The notes under the pieces were generated by a model. That model saw nothing but the letters and a program-made list of their open reading frames with translations. It did not search any database and was not told the origin of the DNA. A program made the position numbers and the translations under genes. 64,000 bases of DNA, from the NCBI RefSeq assembly GCF_014650955.1, contig NZ_BMVY01000030.1:50293-114292 (forward strand), given 5' to 3'. Numbering within the stretch: the first letter of the stretch is position 1; every line of letters starts with the position of its first letter. This document shows positions 51,774-61,060 of the stretch, one piece after another. The DNA is from Streptomyces tauricus. Its GTDB lineage: Bacteria; Actinomycetota; Actinomycetes; Streptomycetales; Streptomycetaceae.

Positions 51774-52718
51774 GTGAGGGACACACGAGAGAGCCGGCTG
51801 CTCCTGGTGCTGCTGATCGCCATCGCGTTCGCCTTGATCACGGTGGACATCCGCGGGGGTGAGGACTCCCCGGTCGACGGTGCCCGCCGTGGCGCCGCCA
51901 CGGTCTTCGGCCCGATCGAGGACGGGGTGTCGACCGCCGTCGATCCCGTCGGCAACGCGATCCAGGCAGTGAAGGACTCCGGTGACCGCCACGACCGCGT
52001 CACCCGACTGGAGCGCGACAACGCCGAGTTGAAGGCGAAGCTCGGCAGTGACGACCGCAACCGCAGCCGTGGCGCGCAGCTCGACAAGATGCTCAAGACG
52101 GCGGGCGCCGGGCAGTACGGCATCAAGGGCGCCGAGGTCATCGCGATAGGAGCGGCCCAGGGCTTCTCCTGGACCGTCACCATCGACGCCGGCGCGAACG
52201 ACGGCATCAAGCGCGACATGACCGTCCTCAACGGGGACGGACTGGTCGGCCGCGTCACCACGGTCGGCCCCGGCACCGCCACGGTGCTGCTCGCCAACGA
52301 CCCCGACTTCACCGTCGGTACGCGCATGGAGTCCACCGACGAACTCGGCTTCGCGTCCGGCCAGGGCGACCGCCCGCTGCGCGTGGAACTGCTCAACGGC
52401 AAGGCCAAGATCAAGAAGGGCGACCGGCTGGTCACCTTCGGCTCCCAGGCCGACAAGCCCTTCGTACCCGGCGTGCCCGTCGGCCTGGTCTCCCGCGTCG
52501 ACCCGTCCGGCGGCGACCTGACCCGCACGATCTACGTCACGCCGTTCGTGTCCTTCTCCAAGCTCGACATCGTCGGTGTCGTCGTCCAGGCCCCGCGCAA
52601 GGACCCGCGCGACGAGGTGCTGCCCGCCAAACCCAAGCCAACGCCCACGCCGACCGTGACCGTGACGGTCACACCGTCCGCGAACGCGCCCGCCGACGGC
52701 CTGCAGCAAGAGCAGTAG
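51774..52718 (+). CDS. mreC: MreC, spore-wall/rod-shape protein
   Basis: The protein has 314 residues from GTG 51774. One N-terminal helix (LLLVLLIAIAFALITV) is followed by a coiled coil (DRVTRLERDNAELKAKLG) and the two beta domains of MreC. The tail is Pro/Thr-rich (KPTPTPTVTVTVTPS). It links MreB to penicillin-binding proteins outside the membrane. The nearest purine-rich stretch (GAGGAAGG) lies 14 bases before the GTG, longer than normal. Confidence 0.95.
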   Translation: MRDTRESRLLLVLLIAIAFALITVDIRGGEDSPVDGARRGAATVFGPIEDGVSTAVDPVGNAIQAVKDSGDRHDRVTRLERDNAELKAKLGSDDRNRSRGAQLDKMLKTAGAGQYGIKGAEVIAIGAAQGFSWTVTIDAGANDGIKRDMTVLNGDGLVGRVTTVGPGTATVLLANDPDFTVGTRMESTDELGFASGQGDRPLRVELLNGKAKIKKGDRLVTFGSQADKPFVPGVPVGLVSRVDPSGGDLTRTIYVTPFVSFSKLDIVGVVVQAPRKDPRDEVLPAKPKPTPTPTVTVTVTPSANAPADGLQQEQ

Positions 52719-52732
52719 GAGCTGACTTCCCC

Positions 52733-53404
52733 ATGCGCTTCAACCGAATGCTGCTCTCCGCCACGCTGGTGATCGTCGCCCTGGTGATCCAGGTCAGCGT
52801 CCTGGCCCGGCTGCACCTGCCGGGTGCCGTACCGGACCTCCTGCTGCTCACCGTCCTCGGCCTCGCCCTCGTCTACGGCCACGTCGGAGGCGCCCTCGTC
52901 GGCTTCGGCGCGGGCCTGCTCGCCGACCTGGCCCCGCCCGCCGACCACGCCGCCGGCCGCTACGCCCTCGTGCTGTGCGTCATCGGCTACCTCGCCGGAC
53001 TCGCCAAGCCCGAGAACGGCCAGCTCAAGTCCGCCACGGGCCCCATGGCCGTGGTCGTGGCCGCCTCGATCGGCTCCACCCTCCTGTACGCGGGAGTGGG
53101 TGCCCTCGTCGGCGACACCGCCGCCCGCCATGTGGGCCTCGGCGGCCTGCTGTTCACCGCCGCCCTGTACGACCTGCTGCTCGCGCCGTTCGTGGTCCCC
53201 GGCATCATGGCCCTGGCCCGGCGCGCGGAGAACGATCCGCTCGCCGACACCGGCGGTTCGGGCAAGTCGACCGACGTCGCCGCGGGCTGGATCTCCTCCG
53301 GCACGGGCCTGCGCATCGGCAGCCAGCGCGGCGGACTGAGAGTGAAGGCCGCGAAGGCCCGGATGGCCAGGGCGGGACGCATCAAGGGGGTCAAGCGACT
53401 GTGA
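52733..53404 (+). CDS. mreD: MreD, membrane protein of the wall-synthesis complex
   Basis: The protein has 223 residues and about five helices in the first 165 (for example LSATLVIVALVIQVSVLARL). A longer basic C-terminal tail (KAAKARMARAGRIKGVKRL) is present. The stop overlaps the pbp2 start (GTGA). It acts with MreC and RodA. Confidence 0.94.
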   Translation: MRFNRMLLSATLVIVALVIQVSVLARLHLPGAVPDLLLLTVLGLALVYGHVGGALVGFGAGLLADLAPPADHAAGRYALVLCVIGYLAGLAKPENGQLKSATGPMAVVVAASIGSTLLYAGVGALVGDTAARHVGLGGLLFTAALYDLLLAPFVVPGIMALARRAENDPLADTGGSGKSTDVAAGWISSGTGLRIGSQRGGLRVKAAKARMARAGRIKGVKRL

Positions 53405-55656
53405 CCAACATTCCCGAGACCGGCCGGACCCCGCGGGTCCAGATCCGGCTCATCGTCATCCAGATCCTCGTCCTGTCCCTCCTCGGCACCCTCGGCGGGC
53501 GCCTGTGGTACCTCCAGATCCGCAACGGAGACGAGTACGCCAAGGAGGCGTCCGGCAACCACGTCCAGCAGGTCGTCAGCCCTGCCGTGCGCGGCTCGAT
53601 CCTGGACGCCCGGGGCGTGCCGATCGCCGACAACGAGACCCGGCTCGTGGTCTCCGCCTCCCGCACCGACCTGCTGAAGATGAAGGACGACGGCGACGCC
53701 GTCCTCGCCAAGCTCGCGGACGTCCTCGGCCTGAAGGCCGCGGACGTACGGGACAAGGTCCGGCTGTGCGACGCGAAGACCCCGCAGCCCTGCTGGAACG
53801 GCTCGCCCTACCAGCCGATCCCCATCACCGACGAGGCCACGCCCAAGCAGGCCCTGCAGATCCGCGAGCGCGCCGAGGACTTCCCCGGCATCACCGCGGA
53901 GCCGCAGGCCGTGCGCCGCTACGCGGCCCCCGGCAAGGCCAACACCGCCCAGGTCCTCGGCTATCTCTCGCCCGTCACCGACGAGGAGATCACCAAGGCC
54001 GAGAACACCGACTCGCCGTATCTGCGCTCCGACCAGGTCGGCCGCTCCGGCCTGGAGCGCCAGTACGACAAGCAGCTGCGCGGCAAGGCCGGTGTCACCC
54101 GCTACGAGGTCGACAACCTCGGCCGGGTCATCGGCCAGGCCGAGAGCGACGAGGCCCAGCCCGGCGCGAACGTCGTCACCAGCATCGACTCCCGCGTCCA
54201 GCGCGTCGCCGAGTACGAGCTGAACGAGGCCATGAAGACCGCCCGCAAGGAGATCGACCGGAACACCGGTGTGAACTACAAGGCCGACTCCGGCGCCGTG
54301 GTCGTCATGGAGACCAAGACCGGCCGCGTCGTGTCGATGGCGTCCAACCCCTCGTACGACCCGAACGCCTGGGTCGGCGGCATCTCCGGCAAGGACTACA
54401 CCCGGCTCACCGGCAAGGAGTCCAACTACCCCCTGCTGAACCGCGCCATCCAGGGCCAGTCGGCCCCCGGCTCGGTCTTCAAGGTCATCTCGACGGCCGC
54501 CGCCATAAAGGCCGGCTACTCCTTCAACGGCCCCTACCAGTGCGGTGCCTCGTACTCCATCGGCGGCCAGGTCTTCAAGAACTTCGAGTCCAAGGGGTAC
54601 GGCCCGATCAGCCTCGGCCGCGCCCTGGAGGTCTCCTGCGACACCGTCTTCTACAGCCTCTCCCACGAGCAGTGGAAGAAGGACGGCGGCATCAAGCCGA
54701 AGAAGAACGCCAAGGACTGGTTCTACAAGACCGCCCACCAGTTCGGCCTCGGCAAGGAGACCGGCATCGACCTCCCGAACGAGGTCACCGGCCGCGTACC
54801 CGACCGCAAGTGGAAGTCGGACTACTGGAAGGCCAACAAGGACGCCTGGTGCAAGTACGGCAAGAAGGGCGGCTCGTACGCCCAGCAGATCGCGTACGAG
54901 AACTGCCTCGAAGGCAACCGCATGCGCGCCGGTGACTCCGTCAACTACTCGATCGGCCAGGGCGACACCCTCGTCACACCGATCCAGATGGCGACGATCT
55001 ACGGGGCCATCGCCAACGGCGGCACGCTGTACGACCCGACCGTCGGCAAGGCGATCATCAGCGCGGACGGCAAGAGCGTCCAGGAGATCAAGCCGAGGTC
55101 GCACGGCAAGCTGCCGATGACGAAGAAGACCCGCGACGAGATAGACGGTGCTCTCGAAGGCGTCGCGACCCGGGGATCGGCCGCCTGGCGGTTCACCGGC
55201 TGGCCGCAGGACGAGATCCCGATGCACGCCAAGACGGGAACGGCCGAGGTCTACGGCAAGCAGACGACCTCGTGGTTCACCACGTACACCGAGGACTACA
55301 CGGTCGTCATGACCATCTCCCAGGGTGGTACCGGTTCCGGCGCCTCGGCCCCGGCCGTGCGCAAGATCTACAACGCGCTGTACGGAGTCTCCGAGGACGG
55401 CAAGATCGACAAGAAGAAGGCGCTGCTCCCCACGCCGCAGAAGAACCTGCCGAAGATCCAGAAGGACGGGTCGATCGACGCCCCGAAGAACGAGGTCTAC
55501 CCGCCGAAGGCCGAGGAGACGGCCGTCGAGGAGGGGCAGCAGCAGGTGGCGTACGAGGTTCCGGCCGCGACCGTTCCGAACACCGGCACCGGCAGCAACC
55601 GGGATGCCCGAAGGCGCTCGGCCCGGCCGAGGAAGAGGCGGAGGGCGCTCGTATGA
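53401..55656 (+). CDS. mrdA: penicillin-binding protein 2, transpeptidase of the mre cluster
   Basis: GTG 53401 overlaps the mreD stop by four bases; the protein has 751 residues. One N-terminal helix (LIVIQILVLSLLGTLGG), the dimerisation domain and the transpeptidase domain follow. Active Ser358 is in SVFK (358-361), a SxN motif lies at about 513-515 and KTG at 611-613. The tail is Arg/Ala-rich (RRRSARPRKRRRA). It cross-links peptidoglycan with RodA, encoded next and overlapping by ATGA. Confidence 0.96.
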   Translation: MTNIPETGRTPRVQIRLIVIQILVLSLLGTLGGRLWYLQIRNGDEYAKEASGNHVQQVVSPAVRGSILDARGVPIADNETRLVVSASRTDLLKMKDDGDAVLAKLADVLGLKAADVRDKVRLCDAKTPQPCWNGSPYQPIPITDEATPKQALQIRERAEDFPGITAEPQAVRRYAAPGKANTAQVLGYLSPVTDEEITKAENTDSPYLRSDQVGRSGLERQYDKQLRGKAGVTRYEVDNLGRVIGQAESDEAQPGANVVTSIDSRVQRVAEYELNEAMKTARKEIDRNTGVNYKADSGAVVVMETKTGRVVSMASNPSYDPNAWVGGISGKDYTRLTGKESNYPLLNRAIQGQSAPGSVFKVISTAAAIKAGYSFNGPYQCGASYSIGGQVFKNFESKGYGPISLGRALEVSCDTVFYSLSHEQWKKDGGIKPKKNAKDWFYKTAHQFGLGKETGIDLPNEVTGRVPDRKWKSDYWKANKDAWCKYGKKGGSYAQQIAYENCLEGNRMRAGDSVNYSIGQGDTLVTPIQMATIYGAIANGGTLYDPTVGKAIISADGKSVQEIKPRSHGKLPMTKKTRDEIDGALEGVATRGSAAWRFTGWPQDEIPMHAKTGTAEVYGKQTTSWFTTYTEDYTVVMTISQGGTGSGASAPAVRKIYNALYGVSEDGKIDKKKALLPTPQKNLPKIQKDGSIDAPKNEVYPPKAEETAVEEGQQQVAYEVPAATVPNTGTGSNRDARRRSARPRKRRRALV

Positions 55657-56852
55657 CCGGCGCGAACGGCTTCTCCGTCTCCGGGTACGGACCCGAACGC
55701 GCGGGCTGGACGCGGGTGTTCGCCCGTGACTCGCTGGCCCGCAGGCTCGACTGGCCGATACTGTTCGCGGCCCTCGCGCTCTCCTTCATCGGCGCGGCCC
55801 TCGTCTACTCGGCGACCCGCAACCGTACCGAGCTGAACCAGGGCGACCCGTACTACTTCCTGTTCCGGCATCTGCTCAACACGGGCATCGGCTTCGGCCT
55901 GATGATCGGCACGGTCTGGCTCGGCCACCGCACCCTGCGCACGGCCGTACCGATCCTGTACGGGCTCTCCGTCTTCCTGGTCCTGCTGGTGCTGACCCCG
56001 CTCGGCGCGACCATCAACGGCGCCCACGCGTGGATCGTCATCGGCGGCGGCTTCTCGCTGCAGCCCTCCGAGTTCGTGAAGATCACGATCATCCTGGGCA
56101 TGGCGATGCTGCTCGCGGCCCGGGTCGACGCGGGCGACAAACCGCACCCCGACCACCGCACGGTCGTCCAGGCGCTCGGCCTGGCCGTCGTACCGATACT
56201 GATCGTCCTGCTCATGCCCGACCTCGGCTCGGTCATGGTCATGGTCATCATCGTGCTCGGTGTGCTGCTCGCCTCCGGCGCCTCCAACCGCTGGATCTTC
56301 GGCCTCATCGGGGCCGGCGCGCTCGGGGCGATCGCGGTCTGGCAGCTCAAGATCCTCGACGAGTACCAGATCGCCCGCTTCGCCGCGTTCGCCAACCCCG
56401 CGCTCGACCCGGCGGGCGTCGGCTACAACACCAACCAGGCACGGATCGCGATCGGCTCCGGCGGACTGTTCGGCACCGGACTCGGCAAGGGCTCGCAGAC
56501 CACCGGCCAGTTCGTGCCCGAGCAGCAGACCGACTTCGTCTTCACGGTCGCGGGCGAGGAACTGGGCTTCGTCGGCGCCGGCCTCATCCTGGTCCTGCTG
56601 GGCGTCGTCATGTGGCGGGCCTGCCGGATCGCCCGCGAGACGACGGAGCTGTACGGGACGATCGTCGCCGCCGGGATCATCGCGTGGTTCGCGTTCCAGT
56701 CCTTCGAGAACGTCGGGATGACGCTCGGGATCATGCCGGTGGCGGGGCTGCCGCTGCCCTTCGTCTCGTACGGAGGGTCGTCGATGTTCGCGGTGTGGGT
56801 GGCGGTGGGACTGCTGCAGTCGATCAGGGTGCAACGGCCCATGTCGGCGTAG
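55653..56852 (+). CDS. rodA: RodA, SEDS peptidoglycan polymerase
   Basis: ATG 55653 overlaps the pbp2 stop; the protein has 399 residues and about ten helices. SEDS signatures are present: GGGFSLQPSEFVKITIIL, NQARIAIGSGGLFGTGLGKG with QTDFVFTVAGEELG, and PFVSYGGSS. It polymerises lipid II together with the class B PBP. A repeat hairpin (56941-56964) follows the operon. Confidence 0.97.
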   Translation: MTGANGFSVSGYGPERAGWTRVFARDSLARRLDWPILFAALALSFIGAALVYSATRNRTELNQGDPYYFLFRHLLNTGIGFGLMIGTVWLGHRTLRTAVPILYGLSVFLVLLVLTPLGATINGAHAWIVIGGGFSLQPSEFVKITIILGMAMLLAARVDAGDKPHPDHRTVVQALGLAVVPILIVLLMPDLGSVMVMVIIVLGVLLASGASNRWIFGLIGAGALGAIAVWQLKILDEYQIARFAAFANPALDPAGVGYNTNQARIAIGSGGLFGTGLGKGSQTTGQFVPEQQTDFVFTVAGEELGFVGAGLILVLLGVVMWRACRIARETTELYGTIVAAGIIAWFAFQSFENVGMTLGIMPVAGLPLPFVSYGGSSMFAVWVAVGLLQSIRVQRPMSA

Positions 56853-56936
56853 CCGTTCCACGGGGCGTTCCACTGGGTTCGGCCGGAGGGGTGCGGTGGT
56901 TCATTTGGGTGCCGGCCGGTCGTGGCTGAGCGCGCA

Positions 56937-56964
56937 GTTCCCCGCGCCCCTTTCGGGGCGCGGG
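56937..56964 (+). terminator. hairpin after rodA built on the common repeat
   Basis: CCCGCGCCCC (56941-56950) pairs with GGGGCGCGGG (56955-56964) with loop TTTC. The GTTCCCCGCGCCCCT element begins at 56937. Confidence 0.6.
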
Positions 56965-57000
56965 CCTGCGGCCCTCTTACAGGGCTCGGGGTACTGCCTC

Positions 57001-57006
57001 TAAATT
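57001..57006 (+). promoter_or_regulatory. -10 element for leaderless CYTH/CHAD mRNA
   Basis: TAAATT is followed by CAGGTC and the ATG at 57013. There is no other ribosome binding site than the weak AGG in the spacer. Confidence 0.55.
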
Positions 57007-57012
57007 CAGGTC

Positions 57013-58530
57013 ATGGCGGACACCAAGCGTGAGATCGAGCGTAAGTACGAAGCCGATGAGAATGCCGGACTGTCGGATCTGCCGGACCTGACGCGTGTGC
57101 CGGGCGTCTCGGCCGTCATCGACAAGGGCGTCGCCGAACTCGACGCCACCTACTACGACACGGCCGACCAGCGCCTCGCCGCCGCGTCCCTCACCCTGCG
57201 CCGCCGCACCGGTGGCGACGACGCGGGCTGGCATCTGAAACTCCCCGTCTCCGACGGCGTACGGGACGAGATCCACGCCCCGCTGTCCGACACCGTGCCC
57301 CGCGCCCTCGCCGGACTGGTCCGCTCCCGGGTGCGCGACGCCGAACTGCTCCCCGTCGTACGGCTGCTGTCGGCCCGCGACGTCCGCCACCTCGTCGACG
57401 AGTCCGGGGGCCTGCTCGCCGAGGTCAGCGTCGACCGCGTACGGGCCGAGCGGCTCAGCGGCGGCGACGGCACCGCGCAGTGGACCGAGATCGAGGTCGA
57501 GCTGGCGGACGACGGCGACCCCGCCTTCCTCGACAAGGTCGAGAAGAAACTGCGTAAAGCCGGCGTCTCCCGCTCCAGCTCGGCGTCCAAGCTGGTCAGG
57601 GCGCTGGGGGAGACGGGGCGCAAGGCACGCAAGGAGGCCGTCGTGGCGGCGGCGCCCGTCACCGCGGGCGACCACGTCCTCGCGTACGTCCGCGCCCAGC
57701 GCGACGCGCTCGTCGAGCTCGACCCCGCCGTCCGCCGGGACGTCTTCGACGCCGTGCACAGCATGCGGGTCGCCACCCGCCGACTGCGCAGCACGTTCCG
57801 CTCGTACGGCAACGTCCTGGACCGGGGCGTCACCGATCCACTCCGCGACGAGCTGAAGTGGCTGGCGGGGGAGCTGGGCGTCGACCGCGACCAGGAGGTC
57901 CTGACCGAGCGGCTGACGACCGCCCTCGGCGGACTGCCGCGCCCCCTGCTCGCCGGCCCCGTCCGCGGCCGGCTGCGCACCTGGGCGCACGCCCGCCGGT
58001 CCGGCTCCCGGCGCCGCCTGATCGCGGTCCTCGACGGCGGCCGCTATCTGAACCTCCTCGTCTCCCTCGACGCGCTGCTCGCCACCCCGCCGCTGCGCGG
58101 GGCCGCCGCGGACACCACGGGGAAGGCGGTCACGAAGGCGGTGCGCAAGGACTTCGACAAGCTGTCCGGCCTGGTCGGGCATGCCGTCGAGCTGCCGCCG
58201 GGGGAGGGCCGCGACCTCGCGATCCACGAGGCCCGCAAGAAGACCAAGCGCACGCGCTACGCGGCCGAACTGGCCGCGCCCGTCCTCGGAAAACCCGCGA
58301 AGAGCCTGGTGAGCGACATGAAGTCGCTCCAGGGCCTGCTCGGCGAACACCAGGACAGCGTGATGGCCAGACTGGCCCTGAGAGACCTCTCGACCCAGGC
58401 CCACGCGGCGGCCGAGAACGCCTTCACCTACGGGGTCCTGTACGGCAGAGAGGAACGCATCGCGGCATCGGTGGAGACAGACCTGCCGGGGACATGGCAG
58501 ACGATCAACAACGGGAGGGGCACCTTCTAG
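57013..58530 (+). CDS. CYTH and CHAD domain protein
   Basis: The protein has 505 residues. The CYTH domain (1-200) starts with the ExExK motif (REIERKYEA), which binds triphosphate and metal in adenylate cyclase/thiamine triphosphatase-like enzymes. The CHAD domain (about 215-495) has the paired His helices HSMRVATRRLRSTFR and IHEARKKTKRTRYAAEL that bind polyphosphate. The fusion is known to localise to polyphosphate in other bacteria. A triphosphatase or polyphosphate-related role is likely. Confidence 0.94.
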   Translation: MADTKREIERKYEADENAGLSDLPDLTRVPGVSAVIDKGVAELDATYYDTADQRLAAASLTLRRRTGGDDAGWHLKLPVSDGVRDEIHAPLSDTVPRALAGLVRSRVRDAELLPVVRLLSARDVRHLVDESGGLLAEVSVDRVRAERLSGGDGTAQWTEIEVELADDGDPAFLDKVEKKLRKAGVSRSSSASKLVRALGETGRKARKEAVVAAAPVTAGDHVLAYVRAQRDALVELDPAVRRDVFDAVHSMRVATRRLRSTFRSYGNVLDRGVTDPLRDELKWLAGELGVDRDQEVLTERLTTALGGLPRPLLAGPVRGRLRTWAHARRSGSRRRLIAVLDGGRYLNLLVSLDALLATPPLRGAAADTTGKAVTKAVRKDFDKLSGLVGHAVELPPGEGRDLAIHEARKKTKRTRYAAELAAPVLGKPAKSLVSDMKSLQGLLGEHQDSVMARLALRDLSTQAHAAAENAFTYGVLYGREERIAASVETDLPGTWQTINNGRGTF

Positions 58531-58536
58531 GGTCAC

Positions 58537-58850
58537 GGGAACGGCGCACCCAGCCACGACGGCCCGCCAGCCGCGCGACGACCGATCGCCCCCGAAGGGG
58601 CGCGGGGAACGGCGCACCCGACCACGACGGGCCTGCAGCCGCACGACGCCGGTCGCCCCCGGAAGGGGCGCGGGGAACTGCGCACCCCAGCCACGACGGG
58701 CCCGCACCCGTGCGACGCCGGTCGCCCCCGGAAGGGGCGCGGGGAACAGCGCACCCCAGCCACGACGGGCCCGCACCCGTGCGACGCCGGGTGACGCCGG
58801 AAGGGGCGCGGGGAACGGCGCGGACGGCCACGACGGCCCCGCAGCCGCAA
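58537..58850. repeat. 68-69-bp tandem array, four to five copies
   Basis: GGGGCGCGGGGAAC begins at 58597, 58665, 58734 and 58803, with a partial copy before. Each unit also contains CCACGACGGGCCCGCA and GCGACGCCGGTCGCCC. It fills most of the gap between the CYTH/CHAD and radical SAM genes and holds no gene. Confidence 0.9.
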
Positions 58851-58916
58851 GAGGGCGGGTCGCGGTACGTCCGGGGGCGCCAAGCCCGCCCGGACGGGAC
58901 GTACCCGCAGGCACGT

Positions 58917-58922
58917 TAGGCT
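58917..58922 (+). promoter_or_regulatory. -10 element of the radical SAM gene
   Basis: TAGGCT is placed to start an mRNA near 58929, with a leader of about 30 bases. Confidence 0.35.
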
Positions 58923-58959
58923 GGAAAGCCCTCCCCATCGGCTCGCAAAGGTTCGTGAG

Positions 58960-60927
58960 ATGTCTGCCGAAACCGCTGTGTCGGTCTTTCCACAGCTCGA
59001 AGCTCTGCTCCCGCATGTGCAGAAGCCGATCCAGTACGTCGGCGGAGAGCTCAACTCCACGGTCAAGCCCTGGGAGGACTGCGACGTCCGCTGGGCGCTG
59101 ATGTACCCGGACGCGTACGAGGTCGGACTCCCCAACCAAGGCGTCATGATCCTCTACGAGGTCCTGAACGAGCGCGAGGGCGTGCTCGCCGAGCGCACCT
59201 ACAGCGTGTGGCCGGACATGGAGGAGCTGATGCGCAAGCACCAGGTCCCCCAGTTCACGGTCGACGGCCACCGCCCGGTCAAGGCCTTCGACGTGTTCGG
59301 GCTGAGCTTCTCCACGGAGCTGGGCTACACGAACATGCTGACCGCGCTCGACCTCGCCGGCATCCCCCTGGAGTCGAAGGACCGCGGTCTCGACGACCCG
59401 ATCGTGCTGGCCGGCGGCCACGCCGCCTTCAACCCCGAGCCGATCGCCGACTTCATCGACGCGGCGATCATCGGCGACGGCGAGCAGGCCGTGCTCGACA
59501 TGACGCAGATCATCCGCGCCTGGAAGGCGGAGGGCAGGCCCGGTGGCCGCGAGGAGGTCCTGTTCCGCCTCGCGAAGACCGGCGGCGTGTACATCCCGGC
59601 GTTCTACGACGTCGAGTACCTCCCCGACGGCCGTATCGGCCGCATGGTCCCGAACAAGTCGGGCGTCCCGTGGCGCGTGTCCAAGCACACGGTCATGGAC
59701 CTGGACGAGTGGCCGTACCCGAAGCAGCCCCTCGTGCCGCTCGCCGAGACCGTCCACGAGCGCATGTCGGTGGAGATCTTCCGCGGCTGCACCCGCGGCT
59801 GCCGCTTCTGCCAGGCGGGCATGATCACCCGCCCCGTCCGTGAGCGCTCCATCACGGGCATCGGCGAGATGGTCGACAAGGGCCTCAAGGCGACGGGCTT
59901 CGAGGAAGTGGGCCTGCTCTCCCTGTCCTCGGCGGACCACTCGGAGATCGCCGACATCGCCAAGGGCCTCGCGGACCGGTACGAGGAGGACAAGGTCGGC
60001 CTGTCCCTGCCCTCCACCCGCGTCGACGCGTTCAACGTCGACCTGGCGAACGAGCTGACCCGCAACGGCCGCCGCTCCGGTCTGACCTTCGCCCCCGAGG
60101 GCGGTTCCGAGCGCATGCGCAAGGTCATCAACAAGATGGTCTCGGAGGAGGACCTGATCCGCACGGTCTCCACCGCGTACGGCAACGGCTGGCGCCAGGT
60201 GAAGCTGTACTTCATGTGCGGCCTGCCCACCGAGACCGACGAGGACGTCCTGCAGATCGCGGACATGGCGATGAACGTGATCGCCGAGGGCCGCAAGGTC
60301 TCCGGTCAGAACGACATCCGCTGCACGGTCTCCATCGGCGGTTTCGTCCCCAAGCCCCACACCCCGTTCCAGTGGGCCCCGCAGCTCTCGGCGGAGGAGA
60401 CGGACGCCCGCCTCGGCAAGCTCCGCGACAAGATCCGCGGCGACAAGAAGTACGGCCGCTCCATCGGTTTCCGCTACCACGACGGCAAGCCCGGCATCGT
60501 GGAGGGCCTGCTCTCCCGCGGCGACCGCCGCATCGGCTCCGTCATCCGCGCGGTCTACGAGGACGGCGGCCGCTTCGACGGCTGGCGCGAGTACTTCTCG
60601 TACGAGCGCTGGATGCGCTGCGCCGACAAGACGCTCCCCGCCTTCGGCCTGGACGTCGACTGGTACACGACCCGCGAGCGCACCTACGAGGAGGTCCTGC
60701 CCTGGGACCACCTCGACTCGGGCCTCGACAAGGAATGGCTCTGGCAGGACTGGCAGGACGCGCTCGACGAGACGGAGGTCGACGACTGCCGCTGGACGCC
60801 GTGCTTCGACTGCGGAGTGTGCCCCCAACTCGACCTGGACATCCAGGTAGGCCCGACCGGCAAGAAACTCCTCCCCCTGACGGTCAAGAACGCCGCAACC
60901 GCCTCGGCGGGCGGGCACAGCCACTGA
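58960..60927 (+). CDS. TIGR03960-family radical SAM protein with B12-binding-like N-terminus
   Basis: The protein has 655 residues. An N-terminal cobalamin-binding-like domain precedes the radical SAM core with Cys277, Cys281 and Cys284 (FRGCTRGCRFCQAG), which hold a 4Fe-4S cluster. The SAM-binding and strand motifs follow (LTFAPEGGSERMRKVIN). C-terminal cysteines lie in CRWTPCFDCGVCPQ and may bind a further cluster. The family is widely conserved next to DUF2344, here encoded 1.5 kb downstream, and to RNase E/G. The reaction is not known; a tRNA or rRNA modification is suspected. Confidence 0.94.
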   Translation: MSAETAVSVFPQLEALLPHVQKPIQYVGGELNSTVKPWEDCDVRWALMYPDAYEVGLPNQGVMILYEVLNEREGVLAERTYSVWPDMEELMRKHQVPQFTVDGHRPVKAFDVFGLSFSTELGYTNMLTALDLAGIPLESKDRGLDDPIVLAGGHAAFNPEPIADFIDAAIIGDGEQAVLDMTQIIRAWKAEGRPGGREEVLFRLAKTGGVYIPAFYDVEYLPDGRIGRMVPNKSGVPWRVSKHTVMDLDEWPYPKQPLVPLAETVHERMSVEIFRGCTRGCRFCQAGMITRPVRERSITGIGEMVDKGLKATGFEEVGLLSLSSADHSEIADIAKGLADRYEEDKVGLSLPSTRVDAFNVDLANELTRNGRRSGLTFAPEGGSERMRKVINKMVSEEDLIRTVSTAYGNGWRQVKLYFMCGLPTETDEDVLQIADMAMNVIAEGRKVSGQNDIRCTVSIGGFVPKPHTPFQWAPQLSAEETDARLGKLRDKIRGDKKYGRSIGFRYHDGKPGIVEGLLSRGDRRIGSVIRAVYEDGGRFDGWREYFSYERWMRCADKTLPAFGLDVDWYTTRERTYEEVLPWDHLDSGLDKEWLWQDWQDALDETEVDDCRWTPCFDCGVCPQLDLDIQVGPTGKKLLPLTVKNAATASAGGHSH

Positions 60928-61060
60928 GGTTGGTTCGGGGACGGGCGTCATCCCGGGCGCTGCGGTCCTGAACGGTGTGATCCGGGGGCGGACCTGGGGG
61001 AAAGTTCCGTTCCCGGATTGTTTGTGCATCCATACGGGCAGTTGGCGCGTCCGTGTAGGT

